From an uncultured Methylophaga sp. (lineage in GTDB: Bacteria; Pseudomonadota; Gammaproteobacteria; Nitrosococcales; Methylophagaceae): a stretch of DNA of 7,339 nt. Below the pieces are notes generated by a model, which saw only the letters and a program-made list of their open reading frames with translations, was not told where the DNA came from and did not search any database. Shown here one piece after another: positions 6,432 to 7,339 of this stretch (its first letter is position 1; every line of letters begins with the position of its first letter). The position numbers and the translations under genes were made by a program. Location: assembly GCA_947631375.1 (NCBI GenBank), contig CANRLD010000086.1, positions 1 through 7,339 of the forward strand. The letters run 5' to 3'.

Positions 6432-7339
6432 TGGCAGACACACAACTGCCGAGGGTTATCAGTGTATTTGCAGCATTTCTGAAGCTAGGTCTGACGGCTT
6501 TTGGCGGGCCGATTGCCCACATCGGTTATTTCCGTAACGAATTCATTGAAAAAAGGCAGTGGCTTTCGGAACAACAGTTTTCACAATTATTCGCCGTCAC
6601 GCAACTTTTACCAGGACCAGGCAGCAGTCAGATGGGATTTGCCATCGGCCTGTTTTACGCTGGCTGGCTCGGCGCCATCGCCGCCTTTGTGGCCTTTACC
6701 CTTCCTTCTGCCCTGCTATTGTTCGCCTTTTCCACTATTGCCCATCAGCTGAACAGTGTTGTTGGCATCGCCATTATCGACGGATTGAAACTGCTTGCTG
6801 TTGCCGTTGTTGCACATGCCGTGATCAGCATGGCACAAAAGCTCACACCCGACTGGCAACGCATTGTGATTGCCTTGTTAAGCTTTACTTTTCTGCTGTT
6901 TATCAATCTGGCTATCATGCAAATCGCGGTCATTTTAGCTGGTGCTATTACTGGCTGGTTTCTCTGTCGTCATCAATCACTGTCTGCAGATTTTTCTTTC
7001 CCGGTCACCTACGGTAAACGAACTGCCTGGCTGCTATTCAGCCTCTTTATATTGTTACTGCTAATCAGCCTGTTTGCCGGCACACAGCTTAATGTCGCCA
7101 ATATGCTGGCAGGATTTTATCAGGCCGGTGCTCTGGTCTTTGGTGGCGGTCATGTTGTTTTGCCTCTGCTGGAACAGCAAACAGTTACTACGGGCTGGCT
7201 TGCTACCGATCAGTTTCTTGCTGGTTATGGCGCTGCTCAAGCGATTCCCGGTCCGATGTTTACTCTGGCAACCTATCTGGGCGCCAGGCCGTCTATTCCG
7301 GAAGGCGAAACTCTCCGCGTCCGGCAAGGGGACCTGTGC
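6431..7339 (+). CDS. chrA: Chromate transporter (ChrA) family protein, 3' end outside window
   Basis: An open frame of 303 codons runs off the right edge. The protein is a polytopic inner-membrane transporter of the CHR family, whose studied members export chromate. The N-terminal half has LTAFGGPIAHIGYFRNEF (21-38) and LLPGPGSSQMGFAIG (59-73). The C-terminal half repeats the pattern with FGGGHVVLPLLE (237-248) and GAAQAIPGPMFTLATYLGA (267-285), the two-repeat layout of long-chain CHR proteins. Hydrophobic segments fill most of the remainder. Full-length family members are near 400 residues, so about a quarter is missing. From residue 286 (base 7286) the sequence, RPSIPEGETLRVRQGDLC, is hydrophilic and no longer looks like the family, and the bases become GC-rich. 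Chromate as substrate is assumed from the family only. The start is fixed by the AGGGA site and overlap with rluD. Confidence 0.88.
   Translation, partial: MADTQLPRVISVFAAFLKLGLTAFGGPIAHIGYFRNEFIEKRQWLSEQQFSQLFAVTQLLPGPGSSQMGFAIGLFYAGWLGAIAAFVAFTLPSALLLFAFSTIAHQLNSVVGIAIIDGLKLLAVAVVAHAVISMAQKLTPDWQRIVIALLSFTFLLFINLAIMQIAVILAGAITGWFLCRHQSLSADFSFPVTYGKRTAWLLFSLFILLLLISLFAGTQLNVANMLAGFYQAGALVFGGGHVVLPLLEQQTVTTGWLATDQFLAGYGAAQAIPGPMFTLATYLGARPSIPEGETLRVRQGDLC

Noticed and set aside
6559..7017. 152-codon plus-strand frame inside the ChrA-like gene
   Set aside because: It is rich in Cys, Arg and His with no recognisable domain and lies in another frame of a gene with clear CHR motifs.

Overview
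The window is ordinary-looking bacterial chromosome of roughly balanced GC, packed with genes. It most likely comes from a gammaproteobacterium. The ribosomal protein L33 tail, MutM and RluD all closely resemble their gammaproteobacterial (E. coli) forms. In E. coli, rpmG is followed directly by mutM, and the same two genes flank the first block here. A sulfur- or methylotroph-type gammaproteobacterium would fit the cytochrome c, but genus cannot be read from the sequence.

Layout: (1) 1-129 is the 3' end of rpmG, closed by a strong intrinsic terminator at 153-182. (2) 183-350 is a non-coding leader with a cluster of inverted repeats. (3) 351-5086 is a tight plus-strand operon of five genes: a GldA-type ABC ATPase, an ABC-2 permease of GldF type, a GldG-family membrane-anchored periplasmic protein, a DUF4340-like membrane-anchored protein, and mutM. 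Successive genes overlap by 1, 1 and 4 bases, and mutM follows after 2 bases. (4) 5098-5385 on the minus strand encodes a small exported monohaem cytochrome c, convergent with mutM and divergent from rluD. (5) 5466-6431 is rluD, and overlapping its stop codon by one base is a chromate-transporter (ChrA) family gene that runs off the right edge.

How the genes work together: the first four operon genes look like one membrane machine. An ATPase drives an ABC-2 type permease, and two single-pass proteins present domains to the periplasm. This family is named after Bacteroidetes gliding proteins, but nothing else of a gliding apparatus is visible, so its substrate and role here are unknown. It sits between rpmG and the DNA-repair gene mutM and appears to be co-transcribed with mutM. 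RluD is a ribosome-maturation enzyme; the ChrA-like gene behind it seems to share its transcript without an obvious functional link. No mobile element, CRISPR array, tRNA or rRNA was seen. The items most worth checking are the four-gene ABC system, the mutually exclusive hairpins in its leader, and the GC-rich, family-atypical last ~54 bases of the window.
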